The position numbers were made by a program, and so were the translations under genes. This document shows positions 6,924 to 16,175 of a stretch of DNA of 64,000 bases, one piece after another. The notes beneath the pieces were generated by a model that saw only the letters and a list, made by a program, of their open reading frames with translations, had not been told where the DNA came from and did no database searches. Source of the stretch: an uncultured Pseudomonadota bacterium (lineage in GTDB: Bacteria > Pseudomonadota > Alphaproteobacteria > RF32 > CAG-239). The stretch spans positions 88,934-152,933 of the forward strand of contig CASEQD010000001.1 in the NCBI GenBank assembly GCA_949289935.1. The letters run 5' to 3'. Numbering within the stretch: the stretch's first letter is position 1; every line of letters starts with the position of its first letter.

Positions 6924-8621
6924 ATGAATAAAATTTTTATGATGAATACAGATGTAAAAATTCCGGAAATGACAGAAGATTTTGAAGCCCTGTTGAACGA
7001 ACAGCTTGGCGACAACGGTATTACCGGTTCTGTCGTTAAAGGAACAATCATTCGCTTAACGCCGGATTTTGCAACCGTTGATGTCGGATTGAAATCCGAA
7101 GGACGTATTCCTTTGCGCGAATTCGGCCAAAATGCAGAATTGAAAATCGGCGATATCGTCGAAGTTTATGTTGACCGTTATGAAGACAAAGACGGCAATA
7201 TTGTTCTTTCACGCGAAAAAGCCCGCCGTGAAGAAGTATGGCAGGATTTGGAAAAATCCATGAATGCCAACGAACGCGTTAACGGCATTATTTTCGGACG
7301 CGTCAAAGGCGGCTTTACGGTTGATTTGAACGGCGCTATTGCTTTTCTGCCCGGTTCGCAAATCGATATTCGTCCGATTCGCGATATTACGCCGCTGATG
7401 GGAATTTCCCAGCCGTTCCAGATTTTGAAGATGGACAAAGTCAGAGGCAATATCGTTGTTTCCCGCCGCGTCGTTCTTGAAGAAACCCGTGCGGAAGCCC
7501 GTGCCGAACTCATTGATACTCTGAAAGAAGGTTCCGTTCTGGACGGCGTTGTCAAAAATATCACCGATTACGGTGCATTCATTGATTTGGGCGGCGTCGA
7601 CGGCTTGCTGCATGTTACAGACATTTCTTGGAAAAGAATCAACCATCCGGCTGAAGTTTTGTCTGTCGGTCAGACGGTTAAAGTCAAAGTTATCAAATTC
7701 AATGAAGATACGCAGCGCATTTCTCTCGGCATGAAACAGCTGGAAGAAGATCCGTGGCAGCATGTTGCCGAGAAATATAAAGTCGGCGACGTCTATACCG
7801 GCAAAGTAACCAATATTACCGATTACGGCGCATTTGTCGAGCTTGAAGACGGTATTGAAGGTTTGGTTCATGTCTCAGAAATGAGCTGGACCCGTAAAAA
7901 CGTTCATCCGGGTAAAATTGTTTCCACTTCTCAGGAAGTTGAAGTCAAAGTTCTGGAAGTCGATCCCGAGAAGAGAAGAATCAGCCTCGGCATTAAACAG
8001 TGCACTCCGAATCCCTGGGCGGCATATGTTGAGGAACATCCGGTCGGTTCCGTTATTGAAGGAAAAATCAAGAACATTACCGAATTCGGTTTGTTTATCG
8101 GGCTTTCCGATGAAATTGACGGAATGATTCACCTGTCTGATATTTCCTGGGACAAGAGCGGCGAAGAAGCTGTTAAAGATTATACCAAAGGTCAGGAAAT
8201 TCAGGCTAAAATCATTGATGTTGACGTTGAAAAAGAGCGCATTTCCCTGGGCATTAAACAGTTGACCGAAGACGCTGTTTCCAGTGCTCTTGAAGGTCTG
8301 AAAAAAGGCGATGTCGTTAAAGCAACCGTCGTCAGTTCCGATGATAAAGGCGTGAGCGTCGAAGTCAACGGTATTTCGGCTGTTATAAAGAAAGCCGATT
8401 TGTCCAAAGATAAGGCTGAACAAAATCCGGAAAATTTCAAAGCCGGCGATGTTGTTGAAGCCAAAATCACTTCCGTAGACCGGAAAAACGGTAAAATCGG
8501 TCTTTCCGTGAAAGCGCTTGAAATTGAAGAAGAAAAGAAAGTTCTTGAAGAATATTCCAACACTTCTTCAGGTTCAACGCTGGGGGATGCCCTTGGTGAA
8601 GCCTTGAAAAAAAATGCTTAA
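6924..8621 (+). CDS. rpsA: 30S ribosomal protein S1
   Basis: 565 residues from ATG 6924; a TTG at 6921 and an ATG at 6939 are alternatives. Six S1 (OB-fold) repeats are visible; the third and fourth carry the highly conserved NITDYGAFIDLGG-VDGLLHVTDISW and NITDYGAFVELEDGIEGLVHVSEMSW signatures, and the fifth NITEFGLFIGLSDEIDGMIHLSDISW. The acidic N-terminus (MTEDFEALLNEQ) is the usual ribosome-docking segment. S1 binds mRNA and helps recruit it to the 30S subunit. It ends with a strong terminator. Confidence 0.96.
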   Translation: MNKIFMMNTDVKIPEMTEDFEALLNEQLGDNGITGSVVKGTIIRLTPDFATVDVGLKSEGRIPLREFGQNAELKIGDIVEVYVDRYEDKDGNIVLSREKARREEVWQDLEKSMNANERVNGIIFGRVKGGFTVDLNGAIAFLPGSQIDIRPIRDITPLMGISQPFQILKMDKVRGNIVVSRRVVLEETRAEARAELIDTLKEGSVLDGVVKNITDYGAFIDLGGVDGLLHVTDISWKRINHPAEVLSVGQTVKVKVIKFNEDTQRISLGMKQLEEDPWQHVAEKYKVGDVYTGKVTNITDYGAFVELEDGIEGLVHVSEMSWTRKNVHPGKIVSTSQEVEVKVLEVDPEKRRISLGIKQCTPNPWAAYVEEHPVGSVIEGKIKNITEFGLFIGLSDEIDGMIHLSDISWDKSGEEAVKDYTKGQEIQAKIIDVDVEKERISLGIKQLTEDAVSSALEGLKKGDVVKATVVSSDDKGVSVEVNGISAVIKKADLSKDKAEQNPENFKAGDVVEAKITSVDRKNGKIGLSVKALEIEEEKKVLEEYSNTSSGSTLGDALGEALKKNA

Positions 8622-8636
8622 TTAAAAGTGTTTTTC

Positions 8637-8674
8637 ACAAAAAAGCCGTCGGTTAACGTCCGGCGGTTTTTTGT
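8637..8674 (+). terminator. Rho-independent terminator after rpsA
   Basis: Arms ACAAAAAAGCCGTCGG and CCGGCGGTTTTTTGT, one mismatch in the GC part, 7-base loop, T6 tract. Confidence 0.88.
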
Positions 8675-8754
8675 CGGTTAAATATTAATCATAAAAAGCG
8701 TGGAAATATAATAAAAAAATGATATGATAAAAAACAAAAAAACAGGAGAATAAT

Positions 8755-9096
8755 ATGAAATATGCGACCGCTTTGTTTATGCTAATGTTTTGCGCCGGCT
8801 GTGCTTCCCGTCATTATTCCGTGTGGAAAGACAACAGCGACTGTGATTATGCCCGGGAGGGAATTATCCGCATTGTTGACAATGAAACCGGTAAAATCGG
8901 CTATGCCGATCCCAATGGCGAAATTTTAATAGAACCACGCTATGCTTACGGTTTTCCTTTTGAAAACGGAAAAGCAAAAGTAACATATACCGGTATGAAA
9001 AATATGATTCGGGATTCTTTCGGTGAATATCATTATTGGGACAGTCGCGATTGGTTGTATGTAGACCGCGAAGGCAATGAAATGAAAGAAGAATAA
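8755..9096 (+). CDS. Small lipoprotein with WG-type repeat
   Basis: 113 residues. A lipobox (MFCAGC, Cys16) follows a short hydrophobic leader, so it should be lipid-anchored. The mature part contains one clear WG-repeat-like unit, KIGYADPNGEILIEPRYAYGFPFENGKAKV, in which the pattern 'IGYxDxxGxxxIxPxYxxxxxFxxGxAxV' is intact, and a second partial unit ending WLYVDREGNEMK. ATG 8755 has an AGGAGAA ribosome site. WG-repeat proteins are often surface or envelope proteins of unknown role. Confidence 0.75.
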   Translation: MKYATALFMLMFCAGCASRHYSVWKDNSDCDYAREGIIRIVDNETGKIGYADPNGEILIEPRYAYGFPFENGKAKVTYTGMKNMIRDSFGEYHYWDSRDWLYVDREGNEMKEE

Positions 9097-9138
9097 AAAG
9101 AAACTCCGGTTTGAGAACCACCGCATAATAAAGAAGAA

Positions 9139-9215
9139 TGGCGTCAGCGGCGGGACTCGAACCCACTACCCACAGTTTAGGAAACTGTTGCTCTATCCTG
9201 ATGAGCTACGCTGAC
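9139..9215 (-). tRNA. tRNA-Arg (anticodon CCT)
   Basis: 77 bases read on the minus strand. Acceptor arms GTCAGCG (5' end at 9215) and CGCTGAC pair perfectly, with discriminator G and an encoded CCA at 9141-9139. Anticodon stem ACAGT/ACTGT encloses loop TTCCTAA, giving CCT; the T arm contains GGGTTCGAGTCCC. It decodes AGG. Confidence 0.96.
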
Positions 9216-9325
9216 AACCTGTTATTTGTTTATAACGTAAAAACCTAAAAATCAAGTTTCTTTTATAACTATCATAAAATTAAACAAGTTTCATTTTTCT
9301 TACTTTAGCGACTTAAGTTTTGGCT

Positions 9326-10435
9326 CTATTTTTCAAGAGCCAGCTTATCCAGAAACCGGGTTTGAATTTCCGCAATCTGCCGAACAGAATTAATGTCGAC
9401 AAACTCGCCCTTGGCATGCATGCCGCCGCCGCTGCCCGAATGCATAATGACTATGGATCCTTTTTCGGCAAAAACCCGGGAATCCGTGGCTCCGCCGATA
9501 TGTTCAAACTCAATTTTCTTTCCCAGAATATCTTCGGCAAATTTTTTATAAGCCAGAATATGCGGGTTTTGTTCGTCCATAACCACCGGCGTGCTTTCTG
9601 AAACAATTTTATACGAAACACCGTCAACCATACAACTATCCAAATTCTTTCTTAAATTTTCCACGGAAGAATTTTCCGTCAGCCGGAAATCAAGCAGCGC
9701 TTCGGCATGGTTTGAAATTACATTGGCGACATCTCCTCCTTCTATTTTAGCAAAATGAACCGTATCAAACCATGTATCTTCGGGCAAAGGAAGCTCTTGG
9801 GAATAATAAGGATAAATTTTGCGAATATTCAACCAGGTCTGCATAAGCTTTTCGTTAGCATCAATTCCTTCCCAAGGGGTAGAACCATGGGCTTCTTTTC
9901 CTTCTGCCTCAATTTTCACAAAAACCGGATTTTTGCATTTGCTGACAAGTTTCCGAATATCACCGCCCACATCATTGTCCAACACGATTTTGGCGCTCAT
10001 TTCCGGATATGCTTCCATAAAAGCATGCGTACCGGCGCTGCCTTTTTCTTCATCACTTGACAGAATGACGGCAAATTTAACCGGCAGCTTTTTTTCCAAA
10101 ACATGGAACATTGAATTTAAAGCCACGGCAGCAAAAGATTTCATATCCAGCGTTCCCCTGCCGAACATCTTTCCATCTTTAATATACGGCTGAAACATAT
10201 GATCTTCGGCCGGCACTACGTCAATATGCCCCAGGCAGAGTACATCAAAATTTTGCACATCATGATTCCGGATAAAAATAACCGGGGAAACGCCGTCTTT
10301 TCGGAAAATGGTTGTCTGTGCACCGGTATTTTGAAACAGTTTTTCAATATAAGCAAATGCCTTTTCAATTTCCGGCAGATTTCCCGTTTCGGTGCGAAAG
10401 CGAATAAGCTCTTGAGTAAGATTTAACAGATCCAT
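9326..10435 (-). CDS. M20-family zinc deacylase (acetylornithine deacetylase/ArgE-DapE type)
   Basis: 369 residues. Metal and catalytic motifs of the M20 peptidase family are all visible: GHIDVVP (His and Asp), GRGTLDMKSF (bridging Asp), SSDEEKGSAG (Glu base and Glu ligand), and GKEAHGSTPWEGIDA (dimerisation-domain His). A C-terminal HIGGATDSRVF/MHSGSGGGMHAKGEFV carries the last ligand His. These enzymes hydrolyse N-acyl amino acids or peptides; ArgE (N-acetylornithine) is the closest in style and length, but DapE-like or amidohydrolase substrates cannot be excluded. It stands alone downstream of the tRNA, with no arginine genes nearby. Confidence 0.8.
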   Translation of the reverse strand: MDLLNLTQELIRFRTETGNLPEIEKAFAYIEKLFQNTGAQTTIFRKDGVSPVIFIRNHDVQNFDVLCLGHIDVVPAEDHMFQPYIKDGKMFGRGTLDMKSFAAVALNSMFHVLEKKLPVKFAVILSSDEEKGSAGTHAFMEAYPEMSAKIVLDNDVGGDIRKLVSKCKNPVFVKIEAEGKEAHGSTPWEGIDANEKLMQTWLNIRKIYPYYSQELPLPEDTWFDTVHFAKIEGGDVANVISNHAEALLDFRLTENSSVENLRKNLDSCMVDGVSYKIVSESTPVVMDEQNPHILAYKKFAEDILGKKIEFEHIGGATDSRVFAEKGSIVIMHSGSGGGMHAKGEFVDINSVRQIAEIQTRFLDKLALEK

Positions 10436-10532
10436 TGCCTTTTTCCTTTTATTTTTTACACTTTTTTCATTAAATACAGTTAAATATAATCATAAATAAT
10501 TAACAGAGAATAAAAAGGACGGTAAAAGAAAA

Positions 10533-11033
10533 ATGAAGAAACTTATTTTTGCGGTATTGCTTGGCATTTTATTTGTTCCCGATGTTTATGCCGGAACCGA
10601 AGCAGATGACAGCGGTTTGCCCGTTCCGCGAATGGTTTCTTTGCGTTCATCTGTTGTCAATGCCCGTTCCGGTCCCGGAGCGCGCTATCCGATAGAATGG
10701 GTTTACCGTCAGGAAGGGGCACCGGTCGAAATTATTGCCGAATTTGAATTTTGGCGGAAAATCAAAGACTGGGAAGGAACTGAAACATGGGTGCACAAAG
10801 CCATGCTGTCCGGAGAACGGACAATCAAAATGACAGCCAAAGGAGAAAGTAATATTTATGCCCGGCCGGATTATAATTCCCGGGTGATTGCCAAAACAGA
10901 AGATCAGGTTATCGGCAAGATTGAAGAATGCCCGGCCGGCAGTGCTTTTTGCCGGATTAGATTCGGTTCATCGGTCGAGGGATGGGTTCCCCGGCGTCAT
11001 TTTTTCGGTGTATACAGCGGTGAAGAAATTTAG
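10533..11033 (+). CDS. Secreted SH3-domain protein (bacterial SH3b, COG3807-like)
   Basis: 166 residues. Signal peptide at 1-20 (LIFAVLLGILFVPDVYA). Two SH3b-like modules: LRSSVVNARSGPGARYPIEWVY ... GAPVEIIAEFEFWRKIKDWEGTETWVHK and a second, MTAKGESNIYARPDYNSRVIAK ... CRIRFGSSVEGWVPRRHFFGVY. Two cysteines near residues 133 and 139 may form a disulfide. Proteins of this alphaproteobacterial family are periplasmic and probably bind cell wall; no enzyme domain is present. The ATG follows AGGACGG-like sequence. Confidence 0.8.
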   Translation: MKKLIFAVLLGILFVPDVYAGTEADDSGLPVPRMVSLRSSVVNARSGPGARYPIEWVYRQEGAPVEIIAEFEFWRKIKDWEGTETWVHKAMLSGERTIKMTAKGESNIYARPDYNSRVIAKTEDQVIGKIEECPAGSAFCRIRFGSSVEGWVPRRHFFGVYSGEEI

Positions 11034-11045
11034 TAAACTTTTTTC

Positions 11046-11074
11046 TTGATAAAAAAGCGCCACACGGCTATACT
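11046..11074 (+). promoter_or_regulatory. Sigma70-type promoter for the histidine phosphatase gene
   Basis: TTGATA, 17-base spacer, TATACT. The ATG at 11112 has no visible Shine-Dalgarno sequence in its AT-rich leader. Confidence 0.6.
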
Positions 11075-11111
11075 CCTCAGCAATTATTTATTTTTATAAA
11101 ATTATTATAAT

Positions 11112-11714
11112 ATGAAACAGAGTATAAAAACAAAGAAAATTTTCCTTTGCCGTCATGGAGAAAGTCAGGCAAATGAAAAGAACATCTGGTCCGGGCAGCG
11201 GATAGATGCAGAATTAACCGAAGCAGGAAAAAAACAGGCCATGCTTCTGGGAGAAAAACTTTCACGTTATTCAATAGATGCTGTTTATGCCAGTCCTTTG
11301 ATACGAGCGTGTCAGACAGCAGAGATTGCCGCTGATTTCTTAAAATTACCATACAGCTTTGATCCCCGTCTGAAAGAAGCTAATTATGGACAAGCCGAGG
11401 GATGTTCTTTTGATGAAGTCAGAGAGAAATGGCCGGGTATCCGCGAATACTGGATTAATCCCGTCCCAATGCATTTTGACGCCCGTTTTCCCGGAGGCGA
11501 AAGTTTGAGAGATGTTCAAGACAGAGCATGGCAAGCGCTGAAAGAGTTGGTTGAAAATAATGATTATTATCATATTGCCGTTGTTACGCATGCCGGCGTT
11601 ATTTGTTCTCTCTTGTCTTCTCTTTTCGTTTTGTTTCCGCGAATCAAGAACTGTCAGGTTTTTCCGCTGGTGTATGAAAAAAAGACCTTTCGGGTAGGAG
11701 GAAAGATTTTTTAA
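11112..11714 (+). CDS. Histidine phosphatase superfamily protein (phosphoglycerate mutase-like)
   Basis: 200 residues. Catalytic FLCRHGESQANEKN motif near residue 13, then SGQRIDAELTEAGKKQA, YASPLIRACQTAEIAA and the second-His region VVTHAGVICSLL. These define the RHG phosphatase family. A GpmB/CobC-like broad-specificity phosphatase is the safest call: dPGM-type glycolytic mutase is unlikely because a cofactor-independent gpmI is present at 51.4 kb. It has a good promoter and ends at a shared terminator. Confidence 0.85.
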   Translation: MKQSIKTKKIFLCRHGESQANEKNIWSGQRIDAELTEAGKKQAMLLGEKLSRYSIDAVYASPLIRACQTAEIAADFLKLPYSFDPRLKEANYGQAEGCSFDEVREKWPGIREYWINPVPMHFDARFPGGESLRDVQDRAWQALKELVENNDYYHIAVVTHAGVICSLLSSLFVLFPRIKNCQVFPLVYEKKTFRVGGKIF

Positions 11715-11732
11715 TTAACTGCTGAAATTTTT

Positions 11733-11768
11733 AAAAGCCTTAAATCGCAAAGATTTAAGGCTTTTTTT
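11733..11768. terminator. Bidirectional Rho-independent terminator
   Basis: Stem AAAGCCTTAAATC/GATTTAAGGCTTT, 5-base loop, A tract on one side and T8 on the other; sits between convergent genes ending at 11714 and 11768. Confidence 0.9.
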
Positions 11769-13156
11769 TATTTTCCTGTCAAAATAGTTTCAATCAATTT
11801 TTTGACCGTCGGCACGCCTTCCCGATACAATGGATCCGTTGCAAAACGGTAAACGTGATGTCCGGCAAACAACAAATTGTCTTTTACGCTGCCGTTATGC
11901 CCGATGTCATACAAAGTTTTATGAATGCAATATGAACGCGGATCAGGAAGCTTTCCGGTTGTTCCTTCCGCCTTAGACCAGGTAGAAAACTGGCATTGCG
12001 ACAAACAACCGAGACAATTTGCCCGGTCGTTTTTCATTTGCTTAACCTCATCCGGCGTCATAAAAACAATTGTTTTATCCGGAGTTTCCTGAACAGACGT
12101 AAAACCTGCCCGGATTTGTTTTTCTGCTTTTGCGGCATCATCGGCTTTTATATAAACCGTTTTATATTCATTTAGCGGGAATTCCAATGCAAATTCTTCA
12201 TTTTGTTCTTTTGAATAAGGGATTTCACCGTTTTTCCGGTTAATAAGCTTCTGCAGGAAAGAATTTCTAATCGCCGAAGAAAAAAATCCGGTCGGACTAA
12301 ATCTTTGCAAAATAACATCGCCTTTTTTAACCTGCATCATAACTTTTTGCCAAGCTTCACTCACAGGACTTTCTTTGGTAATCATCGGCCGGGTACCAAA
12401 CTGAAAAGCGATTTTGCCGATTTCCGGATTATTGATATAATCCTTCCATTCATCCAGATTCCAAACGCCGCCGGCAATAATAATCGGAATATTTGAAAGA
12501 TTTAATTTATTCAAGACCTGCCGCAATTCGACTAAGCGGGCGTAAGGTTTTTGCGGTTCATTCGGGTTTTCGGCATTGGAAAGACCATTATGTCCGCCGG
12601 CCAGCCACGGATCTTCATAAACAACGCCGCCCAAAAATTCGGTAAATTTCGAATAGGCCCGTTTCCATAATACCTGAAAAGCTCGTGCGGAAGAAACAAT
12701 CGGATAATAATAAACACCGAATTTTGAAGCCAGCTCTCCCAGATGATAAGGCAGTCCGGCACCGCAGGTAACACCGTGAATCAAACCTTTGGCTTTTTCC
12801 AAAACACCTTCGATAATTCGTTCTGAATCGGCCAGTTCCCACAACATGTTCATGTGTATACGGCCGTTTCCTCCGGAAATTTCATGGGCAACCTGCGCTT
12901 GGGCAATTCCGCCCTTAATAGCATTTTGCACCATTTCTTCATGACGTTCCAAACGATTTTTGGAATGATATTCCTGAATGACGACACTTCCGTTTTCATC
13001 ATAAAAATCGGGACTAACGCCGGAAAAAGTGCCGACGCAGTTTTCTTTTGCCCAAGCCCCCGAACTGGAGCCGTTGCTGACGTTAATGCCTTTTCCACCC
13101 TCAATTAAGGGTAAAACTTCCTTCCCGGAAATCATTATAGGATCTAATTTTATCAA
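11768..13156 (-). CDS. Nitronate monooxygenase / 2-nitropropane dioxygenase family FMN protein with C-terminal Cys cluster
   Basis: 462 residues, longer than ordinary NMO (about 320-380). A flavin TIM barrel is indicated by GGKGINVSNGSSSGAWA, GVTCGAGLPYHLGELA (His and Gly residues at the active-site region), PWLAGGHNG and IPIIIAGGVWNLDE followed by IGKIAFQFGTRPM. The extra C-terminal region holds CLGCLSQC and a further Cys (SYCIHK), which could bind metal or an Fe-S cluster. The subgroup is common in alphaproteobacteria; substrate (nitronate or other) is not known. Monocistronic, ending at the shared terminator. Confidence 0.82.
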   Translation of the reverse strand: MIKLDPIMISGKEVLPLIEGGKGINVSNGSSSGAWAKENCVGTFSGVSPDFYDENGSVVIQEYHSKNRLERHEEMVQNAIKGGIAQAQVAHEISGGNGRIHMNMLWELADSERIIEGVLEKAKGLIHGVTCGAGLPYHLGELASKFGVYYYPIVSSARAFQVLWKRAYSKFTEFLGGVVYEDPWLAGGHNGLSNAENPNEPQKPYARLVELRQVLNKLNLSNIPIIIAGGVWNLDEWKDYINNPEIGKIAFQFGTRPMITKESPVSEAWQKVMMQVKKGDVILQRFSPTGFFSSAIRNSFLQKLINRKNGEIPYSKEQNEEFALEFPLNEYKTVYIKADDAAKAEKQIRAGFTSVQETPDKTIVFMTPDEVKQMKNDRANCLGCLSQCQFSTWSKAEGTTGKLPDPRSYCIHKTLYDIGHNGSVKDNLLFAGHHVYRFATDPLYREGVPTVKKLIETILTGK

Positions 13157-13250
13157 AGCACTTCCTTAAATCTTATTTTTTTAAACTGAATTTACTATAA
13201 CATAAAAAAATAAATTGTGTAGCAGAAAATGCCATTTGTTAAAAGCGTTT

Positions 13251-14723
13251 CTACAAAGCCAAATCCAGCAACCCGTCGGGAATTTCGTTAATAAAGACCA
13301 GAGCGATAAGAATGCAGATAAATGCATAAACCTGCAGCATCTGAGTAAAAGATCTGTTTTGAAAAGCCGGAATTTTTGTGCTGTATTCGGTAAAGATTTT
13401 ATGAATGGCAAACATTAACAGCGTAATCGCAAATCCCTGAATTCCAACGCCCATATCAATAATAAAATCTTTAACAGGATCAAGAATCATATAAAGGCAG
13501 CCGAAAAAAACCATATAAACGGCAACAACGGCAATGGTAATCTTTCTGATCTTGGCATTTTCACTGATTTTTTCGGCCTTGTTTTTTCTAAGATTTTCAA
13601 CTGAAATTGAAGAAATCTCCATTCCCCGGATCATTTGCGGCGTTTCTTTTTGCCGGCGGATGTCTGACATTGTTCCCCTGAACCGTTCCTCAGCGGCGCA
13701 TAAACCACAGCCTTTGGCCGTAAAATAAACATGATCCGGATTTTTTTTGCAGGGCTTCATATTGTGCAGCAGATTGTGCAGATGTTCCTGCCATTCCTGA
13801 GCCGAAGGTCTTTTTTCACCGCGGGCAAAAACCCGTTCGAAAAGTTCAAGGGTTTTCTTGTCAAAATATTCATGCAATGAATAGGGATGCGGCGCCTGAT
13901 AAGTATCCGGCCATAAACCGTAGGCATAATGATATTGTTCAATGCGGTTTTGGATGGTGAGCATTTCGCCGTCATTTTTCCTTGGCACGCCCGAAAAAGG
14001 ATGTATACCATTATTCAGCAGTTTGAAAATCATCACTGCTAGGGCAAATTTATCTTGTTCTTCACCCATTTCGTCGCAAGACTGGGTCATGCCTTCAGGA
14101 TAAATGTATTCTTCACTCACAAATTCGGCCGGGTAACGGTTGTTCCTTTCTCCTTTGATGGAAAAACCGTCGCAGTCAACCATGGCCACCATCATGGAAT
14201 CTTTATAAACCGAAACATTGGAAGGTTTCAGGTCAACAATGTAATGTCCGCAACTGTGAAGAGCCGCTACCATTGAAGCAACATTGTAAGCCGCAAAAAC
14301 ACGGTAAGCATATTTTTCCGGCAACTGCAGTTTTTTACGGATGGCCTTTTGCATCAGATGGTCAAGAGATACGGCTTTGCTCATGTCTATCAGCGGCATT
14401 AAATAGCCGACGCAAAAACCGTTTTCATCATCCAGAACGGCTTCCGGCCATGCAATCTGTACATATTCGATTCCATCTTTAACGGCAGGCGGAAAATTCG
14501 GCCTGTTCAACAACATAGCTTCAAGTTTTTTACGGTTGACGGCGCTTTTGTTTTTATTATGAAAAATTTTTGCCACCAATTTCGGATGCCCTTCCGCCGC
14601 ATAAATTTTCCCGGCAGCGCCGCCGCGGTTAATCAGCCCGCCCAATCTGATTTTTTCAAAATGCCCGTCGGCATATAAAGCTGTATAAACAGCCGGAGCG
14701 GTATTATCAATCTGTCCTTCCAT
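13251..14723 (-). CDS. Membrane-anchored protein kinase of a TerY-P triad, with zinc-ribbon motif
   Basis: 490 residues from ATG 14723, which overlaps the PP2C stop (TGATG), indicating coupled translation; a GTG at 14738 is less likely. Kinase features: nucleotide-loop region GGAAGKIY (34-41), VAKIF with Lys52, catalytic YIVDLKPSN with Asp164 and Asn169, and VDCDGF with metal-binding Asp183/Asp185, in the DCDxF style of TerY-P kinases. After the kinase domain, CKKNPDH (325-331) and CGLC (339-342) look like a zinc ribbon. Three TM helices follow (about 396-415, 424-443, 463-480). It probably phosphorylates a partner in the cytosol near the membrane, counteracted by the PP2C upstream. Last gene of the operon. 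Confidence 0.82.
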   Translation of the reverse strand: MEGQIDNTAPAVYTALYADGHFEKIRLGGLINRGGAAGKIYAAEGHPKLVAKIFHNKNKSAVNRKKLEAMLLNRPNFPPAVKDGIEYVQIAWPEAVLDDENGFCVGYLMPLIDMSKAVSLDHLMQKAIRKKLQLPEKYAYRVFAAYNVASMVAALHSCGHYIVDLKPSNVSVYKDSMMVAMVDCDGFSIKGERNNRYPAEFVSEEYIYPEGMTQSCDEMGEEQDKFALAVMIFKLLNNGIHPFSGVPRKNDGEMLTIQNRIEQYHYAYGLWPDTYQAPHPYSLHEYFDKKTLELFERVFARGEKRPSAQEWQEHLHNLLHNMKPCKKNPDHVYFTAKGCGLCAAEERFRGTMSDIRRQKETPQMIRGMEISSISVENLRKNKAEKISENAKIRKITIAVVAVYMVFFGCLYMILDPVKDFIIDMGVGIQGFAITLLMFAIHKIFTEYSTKIPAFQNRSFTQMLQVYAFICILIALVFINEIPDGLLDLAL

Positions 14724-15472
14724 CAGATTTTTGCCCACAACAAAGTTTTGTCATCAGAGTTCAGTCTTTTGGCCAGAGGCGTATTTAACGTATTGTTCAA
14801 TGCCCTGACAGCTTTGTTTTTGCAGCAGGCATTACAGAGAAATTCATTAATCGGAGCGATAAAGCCCTTTTCAATCCGCGAAAAGTCCGGAGAAAAAGCA
14901 AAATTTGTCAGTCCGTCGCTCATCAAAAAAATTGTATCGGCATTTTCAAAGTCCGTAAAACGCAGGCTGTCCAACCAATCATCCATGGTATAAAAAAACG
15001 TTTCACAGGCAAAACGTCCGTTTTCGGGCAGAGAAGCCGTAAATTGTTCATAATTGTCCCGTTTCAGAGCAATGGCCGCACCATCGCCGATATGAAAGAA
15101 TATCCCCTTTCCGGCACAGCAGGCGGCGCCGACCACCGTTGCCGAAAAATCAATCATTCCGGCATTGTCTTTGTTTTTGTTCAGGCGGTGGCGCATGATT
15201 TTTTTTCTGGCCACTTCAATAGCCAGAGGAATTTTTTCTTTTATCTTGTCAAACGGACAGTCAGCCAGCAGATCGACCAGTGTATCGCAAACGGTTTTTG
15301 CCCCGATTTTGCCATATTTTGCCGATCCGGCACCATCAGACACCACGGCAACAAAATTTTTACCGCCGGTTTTGTGCTTAAAATAGTCTTGACAAGGAAG
15401 TTTGCAATATTTATGCATCGGTCCGCAGACGCTGGCCGCCACTACTTTGATTTTGCTATTGTTCTTCGTCAT
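14723..15472 (-). CDS. PP2C-type protein phosphatase of a TerY-P triad
   Basis: 249 residues from ATG 15472, overlapping the upstream VWA gene by 17 bases. PP2C metal-binding motifs are present: FVAVVSDGAGSAKYG (Asp-Gly), DFSATVVGA, FFHIGDGAAIAL, FLMSDGLTNF and a final SDDKTLLW (Asp). Most of the acidic ligands therefore seem intact and the enzyme is probably active on phospho-Ser/Thr. In the triad described for Ter-linked stress systems a VWA protein, a PP2C and a kinase are encoded together, exactly as here. The N-terminal extension of the longest frame (to 15538) lies inside the VWA gene and is rejected. Confidence 0.85.
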   Translation of the reverse strand: MTKNNSKIKVVAASVCGPMHKYCKLPCQDYFKHKTGGKNFVAVVSDGAGSAKYGKIGAKTVCDTLVDLLADCPFDKIKEKIPLAIEVARKKIMRHRLNKNKDNAGMIDFSATVVGAACCAGKGIFFHIGDGAAIALKRDNYEQFTASLPENGRFACETFFYTMDDWLDSLRFTDFENADTIFLMSDGLTNFAFSPDFSRIEKGFIAPINEFLCNACCKNKAVRALNNTLNTPLAKRLNSDDKTLLWAKI

Positions 15473-16154
15473 CCCATTCCCCGGTATCTTCCAACAAATC
15501 AGGAACATTCGGCGCGGCCTTTGAAACACAGGATACACTGCGCGACAACCACAGGAAAAATTCCGTAAATTTAAGACCGGTCAGCCGTTTGGGCGAGATA
15601 GTCGAAAATTTTGCCAGCTTTTCCAGATTTGCCCCCTGGGTTCCAACAGCATGAATAACTACTTTTTTGTTTTTTTGCGCATAGCGACATTTTTCCGCCA
15701 CAATTTCCCAGTCATAATCCGTCGGTTCGCCGTCGCTGATAAGAAAAATCCACGGCCGTTTGGAGGTAATGCCACAGCTGTCATACAGGCATTTCTGTTC
15801 TTCAATTTTTTGCAAGGCCAGTTCCATGGCTTTTCCCAAAGGCGTCAAGCCGCCGGCTTCCATTTCCGGGGCTTCGAAATTCATGGCGTCAATCCAGTCG
15901 GAAGAAACAAGGGCTTCATCTTTGCCGAAAGCTTTGATAATCAGGAGTTGCACGCGCGAGCTGGCATCAATGTCTTCTTTAAGTTCTTTTTCCAGCGCTT
16001 TCAACCCGGCATTAAGCTGCTTAATCGGCTCGCCGCGCATGGATCCCGAACAATCAAGCACCAACACACAGGGAGTGCGCTCGTTGGCATTGTCGGCAAA
16101 CTCCACATAGGGAATCATTTCTTCAATATATTTATTTTCGTTTTCTTCGGCCAT
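15456..16154 (-). CDS. TerY-like von Willebrand factor A domain protein
   Basis: 232 residues from ATG 16154 (TTG at 16175 is an in-frame alternative). One VWA domain with a complete MIDAS: DCSGSM (DxSxS) near residue 37, Thr in GGLTPLGKA, and the Asp in FLISDGEPTD. The region PCVLVLDCSGSMRGEPIKQLNAGL is typical of TerY proteins. No signal peptide or TM, so it is cytosolic. It heads a three-gene unit with overlapping PP2C and kinase genes (TerY-P triad); known Ter-system proteins such as TerB/TerD are not encoded in this window. Confidence 0.88.
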   Translation of the reverse strand: MAEENENKYIEEMIPYVEFADNANERTPCVLVLDCSGSMRGEPIKQLNAGLKALEKELKEDIDASSRVQLLIIKAFGKDEALVSSDWIDAMNFEAPEMEAGGLTPLGKAMELALQKIEEQKCLYDSCGITSKRPWIFLISDGEPTDYDWEIVAEKCRYAQKNKKVVIHAVGTQGANLEKLAKFSTISPKRLTGLKFTEFFLWLSRSVSCVSKAAPNVPDLLEDTGEWDDEEQ

Positions 16155-16175
16155 GGCAGAAACTCGCTTTCTCAA